From positions 20,562-84,561 of the forward strand of contig DASCQF010000005.1 in assembly GCA_036012905.1 (NCBI GenBank): a stretch of DNA of 64,000 nucleotides, in the 5' to 3' direction. Every line of letters starts with the position of its first letter. The first letter of the stretch is position 1. The notes under the pieces were generated by a model. It was not told the origin of the DNA and did not search any database. It saw only the letters and a list, made by a program, of their open reading frames with translations. Made by a program: the position numbers and the translations under genes. Shown piece after piece: positions 60,143 to 64,000 of this stretch. This DNA comes from NP936 sp002726085 (GTDB taxonomy: Bacteria > Acidobacteriota > Vicinamibacteria > Vicinamibacterales > UBA8438).

Positions 60143-63100
60143 CCGCCGGACGGCACGCCGCGTCGGTCTCATCTCGCTCCTGGTCGCGGGTCTGGCCGGG
60201 CTCGGCATCGCCGTGCACCTGTTGACACGCCCGGCCGACTCGCTCCCGCCCAGCGGCTCCACCGCCTATCGGGACACGGTGCGGCTGTTCTACCGCGGGC
60301 TCGCGTCGCTCGAGGTGGGTCTGCTCGTCGAGGCGACGGCGCAGTTCGACCGCGCGGCCGAGCTGGCTGCGGACGAGCCCGCAATACCCGCCAACCTGGT
60401 GGTGACCCATCTGCGACTCGGCGACGACGAGACGGCGGCTGCCTACCTCGCAACGGCCAGCGGCCTCGCGCCGCAGAATGCGGACATCGCGTTGCTGGCC
60501 GGATTGCTCGAGCGCTTCGGCGGCCGGTTCGAAGCGGCGGCGGCACAGTTTCGCAGAGCGGTCGAACTCGACACCGACAACCTGCACGCTCGCTTCGCGC
60601 TCGCCCGAGAGCTCGCGCAGCTTGAAACCGAGGCAGACCACCTCGAAGCACAGCAGTTGCTCGAGGCGATTCTCGAGCGTCAACCGGACAACCTGGCGGT
60701 GCTGCTCGAGCGGGCGCTGGTGGCTGCCGCGCGCACCGATGGGGCGTCGCTGCTGGACACGGTTGGCCGCCTCGAGGCGGCCTCTGACGGTTGGCCCCAG
60801 GCTGCGCTGGCGCAACTCGACACACTGTCTCAGGCCACAGAAGACGGGGCGTTCCCGCAAGCCGAAACTGCCGCCGCCCTGATACGAAACGTGCTCGTAC
60901 GTCTGGGCGCGTTTCAGGACAGTCTCGCTGCGGTGACAGTCGACGCCGAGCTGGTCGCGGAACCATTCGACCGCTTCCTGCGCTTGCCCTCCCCGACACC
61001 CACCGCCTCATCCCCCGACGAGACACTGGCCTTCTTTGTCGAGCCGTTGAATGCCACCGATGCCGACGCCGTGTCGGCGCTCACGATTCTCTCGTCGCCC
61101 ACCGACGATGCCCCGACGGTGTTCGGCACCGACGGGCGCCAGCTGCAGCGAGTCGGTGCGCCGGACGTCGTCGCCTTGTTTCCGGGTGACGCCGTTGGTT
61201 CGCCGCCTTCCGCCCACGGCATGCTGGCATTCGACTGGAACAACGACTTCCGACCGGATCTCGCTCTGACCGGCGCCGGCGGTCTGCGGCTGCTCGAGCA
61301 GACGCTGGACGGCACCTTCACAGATGTCACCCCGACGGGCGCGCCGGACCCGTTCGACACGACCGCGAGCGGCTTTGGCGCGTGGGCAGCCGACATCGAG
61401 ATGGATGGCGACCTCGATCTGGTGCTTGGTCCGACGGATGGGGCGCCACTGGTCATGCGGAACAACGGCGACGGGACCTGGCTCGAGCTGCAGCCATTTA
61501 CCGACCTGACAGGTCTCCGGGCGTTCGCCTGGGGCGATCTGGACCTGGACGGCGACCCGGACGCAGCGCTCCTCGACGCCGGCGGCAGGCTGCAATCCTT
61601 CGAGAACCAACAGGCTGGCGAGCTCCAGCGCTGGAACGGCCTCGATCTCCAGACCGGCGTGGCCGCGCTCGTCATGGGCGACCTGAACGCCGATGGCCGG
61701 CTGGATCTCGTGACGCTCGACACAACGGGTGCGATTCAGCGGATCGCCAGGCAGGGTGAGGGGTGGGAGTCGGAGACCCTCGCCGCCTGGCCTGACTTTC
61801 CCGTCGGGGCCGCGCCCGGGCTCCACCGACTGTTCCTAGCGGATCTCGACAACAACGGGGCGATCGATCTGGTGGCATCCGGTCCCGCCGGTACACGCAT
61901 CTGGCTGGGGGACGCGCAGTCGGCGCTGCAACCGTTTCTCCCCGCACCCGACGCCGAGGTGTTCGGTGTCGTCGACCTCGACGCGGATGGCCGACTCGAC
62001 CTGGTCGGACTCCAGGACGGACGTCCCGTTCGGATGCTCGGACGAGGTGAGGCCGACTATCACTGGCAGGTGGTCCGACCACGGGCCCTCGAGGCGGCCG
62101 GCGACCAGAGGATCAACTCCTTTGGTGTCGGCGGCGAAATCGAGATACGGTCTGGACTGCTGGTCCAGAAGCAGCTCCTGACCGGCGCACCGGTGCACTT
62201 CGGTCTGGGTTCGCACGAGCAGGTCGAGGTGACGCGCATCGCCTGGCCCAACGGCGTCGTCCAGGCCGAGTTCGATGTCGGCAGCGACCAGCGCGTCGAA
62301 GCCGAGCAACGGCTCAAGGGATCCTGTCCCTGGCTGTTCGCCTACGACGGCGAGGGCATGCAGTTCGTGACCGACTTTCTCTGGCGGTCGCCACTCGGCC
62401 TCCGGATCAACGCCCAGGACACGGCCGGTATCACTCAGACGGAGGATTGGGTACGCATCCGCGGCGACCAGCTCCAAGCGACGGATGGCGAATACGACCT
62501 GCGGATCACCGCGGAGCTCTGGGAAACCCATTTCTTCGACCACGTCTCGGTGATGGTCGTCGATCATCCCGTAGCGGTCGAGGTGTTCGTCGACGAGCGG
62601 TTCGCGCCCCAACCGCCTACGCTGGCGCTGTATCCAACCGGACCGCCGCAATCGGTGCGACAGGCGTGGGACGACGCGGGACGCGATGTGACCGACCTGG
62701 TCGGCACACAGGACGGGCGATACGTGGCGACGTTCGAACGTGGCGCCTACCAGGGTGTTACGCGAGACCACTACGTGGAATTCGAGCTCGACAGTGCAGT
62801 GTCCGGGCCGGAGCCGCGCTGGCTCCTCGCCCATGGCTGGGTCTACCCCACCGACAGCAGCATCAACGTCGCCATCGGTCAGGGTCGGCACCCCGCCCCG
62901 CGTGGTGTGGCGCTCGAGGCATTGACCGAGGACGGTGAGTGGCTCACGGTGCACGCCGACTTGGGGTTCCCGTCCGGCAAGAACAAGACGATGGTGATCG
63001 ATTTGAGCCAGGTGAGTCAGATGCCTCGGACCGGACCGGCGCCGCGCCTGCGGCTGCGGACCAACCTGGAGGTGTACTGGGACTGGCTCGCCGTCGCCCC

Positions 63101-63629
63101 AGACGTTACCGTCGAGGACGCGCCGGTGCGGACCAAGCGGTTGCAGCCCAGCGTCGCCGATCTTCGGTATCGGGGCTTCTCACGCACGTCCGACGCCGGC
63201 CCGCGTGGACCCGAGGTGCCCCACTACGACGACATCGCCAACACCGGGCCCCGGTGGCGCGATCTCACCGGATACCACACGCGGTTCGGCGATGTGCGCG
63301 AGCTGCTCGCCAAAGTCGACGATCGCTACCTGATCATGAACGCGGGCGACGAGCTGCAGCTCCGGTTTCCGGCGCCGGAACCGCCGCCGGCTGGATGGCA
63401 GCGCGACTTCGTGCTCATCGGTGACGGCTGGGTGAAGGACGGCGACTACAACACCGGCTTTTCGAAAACCGTCCGTCCGCTGCCATCACATGACGACCCG
63501 GACTACGACACCGCGCCCGGCAGCTTGGAGGCCGACGCGGTGTATCTGCAACATTCGGACGACTGGCGGACCTACCATACGCGCTACGTCACACCGACAG
63601 CGTTCTTGCGCGGCCTCGCCCGGCCCTAG
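60129..63629 (+). CDS. Large TPR / FG-GAP (VCBS) / ASPIC-UnbV protein
   Basis: 1166 residues from the ATG at 60129, preceded by GAGGAGG. An N-terminal membrane helix (VGLISLLVAGLAGLGIAVHLL) is followed by TPR-like repeats (about 50-250). FG-GAP/VCBS repeats (about 345-655) carry Ca-binding loops such as FDWNNDFRPDLAL, IEMDGDLDLVLG, LDLDGDPDAALLD, LNADGRLDLVTLD and LDADGRLDLVGLQ. Then comes an ASPIC/UnbV segment (INSFGVGGEIEIRSG..HFGLGSHEQVEVTRIAWPNGVVQ). The last 430 residues are not a domain I know. It is probably an anchored extracytoplasmic scaffold or glycan-binding protein. Its TAG stop lies in the CTAG end of a 178-bp repeat element. Confidence 0.82.
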   Translation: MGGGDRRTARRVGLISLLVAGLAGLGIAVHLLTRPADSLPPSGSTAYRDTVRLFYRGLASLEVGLLVEATAQFDRAAELAADEPAIPANLVVTHLRLGDDETAAAYLATASGLAPQNADIALLAGLLERFGGRFEAAAAQFRRAVELDTDNLHARFALARELAQLETEADHLEAQQLLEAILERQPDNLAVLLERALVAAARTDGASLLDTVGRLEAASDGWPQAALAQLDTLSQATEDGAFPQAETAAALIRNVLVRLGAFQDSLAAVTVDAELVAEPFDRFLRLPSPTPTASSPDETLAFFVEPLNATDADAVSALTILSSPTDDAPTVFGTDGRQLQRVGAPDVVALFPGDAVGSPPSAHGMLAFDWNNDFRPDLALTGAGGLRLLEQTLDGTFTDVTPTGAPDPFDTTASGFGAWAADIEMDGDLDLVLGPTDGAPLVMRNNGDGTWLELQPFTDLTGLRAFAWGDLDLDGDPDAALLDAGGRLQSFENQQAGELQRWNGLDLQTGVAALVMGDLNADGRLDLVTLDTTGAIQRIARQGEGWESETLAAWPDFPVGAAPGLHRLFLADLDNNGAIDLVASGPAGTRIWLGDAQSALQPFLPAPDAEVFGVVDLDADGRLDLVGLQDGRPVRMLGRGEADYHWQVVRPRALEAAGDQRINSFGVGGEIEIRSGLLVQKQLLTGAPVHFGLGSHEQVEVTRIAWPNGVVQAEFDVGSDQRVEAEQRLKGSCPWLFAYDGEGMQFVTDFLWRSPLGLRINAQDTAGITQTEDWVRIRGDQLQATDGEYDLRITAELWETHFFDHVSVMVVDHPVAVEVFVDERFAPQPPTLALYPTGPPQSVRQAWDDAGRDVTDLVGTQDGRYVATFERGAYQGVTRDHYVEFELDSAVSGPEPRWLLAHGWVYPTDSSINVAIGQGRHPAPRGVALEALTEDGEWLTVHADLGFPSGKNKTMVIDLSQVSQMPRTGPAPRLRLRTNLEVYWDWLAVAPDVTVEDAPVRTKRLQPSVADLRYRGFSRTSDAGPRGPEVPHYDDIANTGPRWRDLTGYHTRFGDVRELLAKVDDRYLIMNAGDELQLRFPAPEPPPAGWQRDFVLIGDGWVKDGDYNTGFSKTVRPLPSHDDPDYDTAPGSLEADAVYLQHSDDWRTYHTRYVTPTAFLRGLARP

Positions 63630-63803
63630 CAGCCCGTGGCAAGAGCCCCGCTGCATTCGAACGGCGCTGCATCCCGCCCCACTGCGTTGCTCCGCGGTCG
63701 AATACGGGCCGGCATTCTCCCTTGTCGCGCCTTGTTCCAGCCGCGCGCTGTAGTGCCTCGCCAGGTTCTCGGTGCGACGCGGGGTTTTACCACGGACTGC
63801 TAG
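63626..63803. mobile_element. 178-bp MITE-like element, copy B (inverted relative to copy A)
   Basis: Begins CTAGCAGCCCGTGG and ends CCACGGACTGCTAG, so the terminal inverted repeat includes a perfect CTAGCAG/CTGCTAG pair. The same length as the copy at 33034-33211 and matching it over the full length in reverse orientation. It contains no gene. The first TAG is the stop of the UnbV-type gene. Confidence 0.82.
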
Positions 63804-64000
63804 ACCGTAGCTCGGTTGTGTTGCTTCTGTGGCGCAGGCCTTCAGGCCTCCCATGAGAGGACCAGCCGGTGTCAAGCCCGTGTGGTCGATCAGGGACCCT
63901 GGCTTCCATCCGCACTCTCGGTGGGCTCTGTCGAGCCCGGTGCACGTTGAGGTCCGAACGTGGCCGGGTGCTGCTATCTGCGAGGCGGTCTCTCACGACC
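63804..64000. other. Right-end region without a recognised gene
   Basis: Contains a palindromic GGCGCAGGCCTTCAGGCCTCC near 63832 and a short open frame on the minus strand (63787-63996) that I do not recognise. It may be the edge of a gene or element continuing beyond the window. Confidence 0.35.

Noticed and set aside
63787..63996. Minus-strand open frame at the right edge as a gene
   Set aside because: Its 3' end lies inside the repeat element and it resembles no family I know; too little evidence for a coding call.

Overview
The window is a G+C-rich bacterial chromosome segment with almost no phage or insertion-sequence content and no tRNA, rRNA or CRISPR that I can see. Two adjacent genes of the 'VWFA-related acidobacterial' type (49.3-51.2 kb), a long ASPIC/UnbV-FG-GAP protein, a Hanks-kinase/PP2C/FHA locus and PEGA-domain proteins suggest Acidobacteriota, probably a Vicinamibacteria-like lineage. 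That placement is inferred from gene content, not from a marker tree. The DAP-type MurE motif and a zinc-finger anti-sigma/ECF pair fit a diderm.

Layout. (1) 1-10.5 kb, minus strand: the start of a canonical dcw cluster, mraZ-rsmH-ftsL-ftsI-murE-murF-mraY-murD-ftsW (ftsW cut by the window edge), driven by a near-consensus promoter whose downstream edge carries three 10-bp-spaced TGGA repeats, the expected MraZ operator. (2) 10.6-18 kb, mixed: ychF-like GTPase, a sugar-nucleotide epimerase, a secreted STN-like protein, an ECF sigma factor translationally coupled to a zinc-finger/O6-alkylguanine-DNA methyltransferase fusion, murJ, rhomboid, cupin. (3) 18.2-31.6 kb: fused 2-oxoacid dehydrogenase E1, NDH-2 with a cNMP domain cut by an in-frame TAG, and a signalling block (PEGA/PDZ/TPR protein, TPR/propeller protein, tandem-kinase receptor, PP2C, divergent FHA-GAF-adenylate cyclase), then a CBS protein. 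(4) 32-36.6 kb: single accessory genes (HbpS-like fragment, ferredoxin, arfB, Dph6-like ATPase, NTF2-like, transglutaminase-like, PhzF). (5) 36.8-49 kb: energy block with the membrane sector of ATP synthase (atpZ-atpI-atpB-atpE-atpF, no F1 genes) converging on a nuo operon A-C-D-H-J-K-L-M-N that lacks every Fe-S-cluster subunit gene. (6) 49.3-57.1 kb: two VWFA proteins, then a haem operon (hemX/ccsA-like, hemA, hemC, cobA-hemD fusion, hemB). (7) 57.1-63.6 kb: two epimerases, a glycosyltransferase and a 1166-residue TPR/FG-GAP/UnbV protein.

Two repeat families run through the window. One is short arrays of 7-bp units (AGTCAGA and related) at ten places, mostly between genes but twice forming the end of a protein. 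The other is a 178-bp element with inverted ends beginning CTAG, present twice in full and once as a single end; the TAG in its terminal CTAG is the stop codon of the gene it abuts. I consider the ECF sigma/zinc-finger-alkyltransferase pair the most unusual candidate system, followed by the repeat families, the Fe-S-less nuo operon and the interrupted NDH-2-cNMP gene. All family calls were made by reading motifs; no database search was possible.
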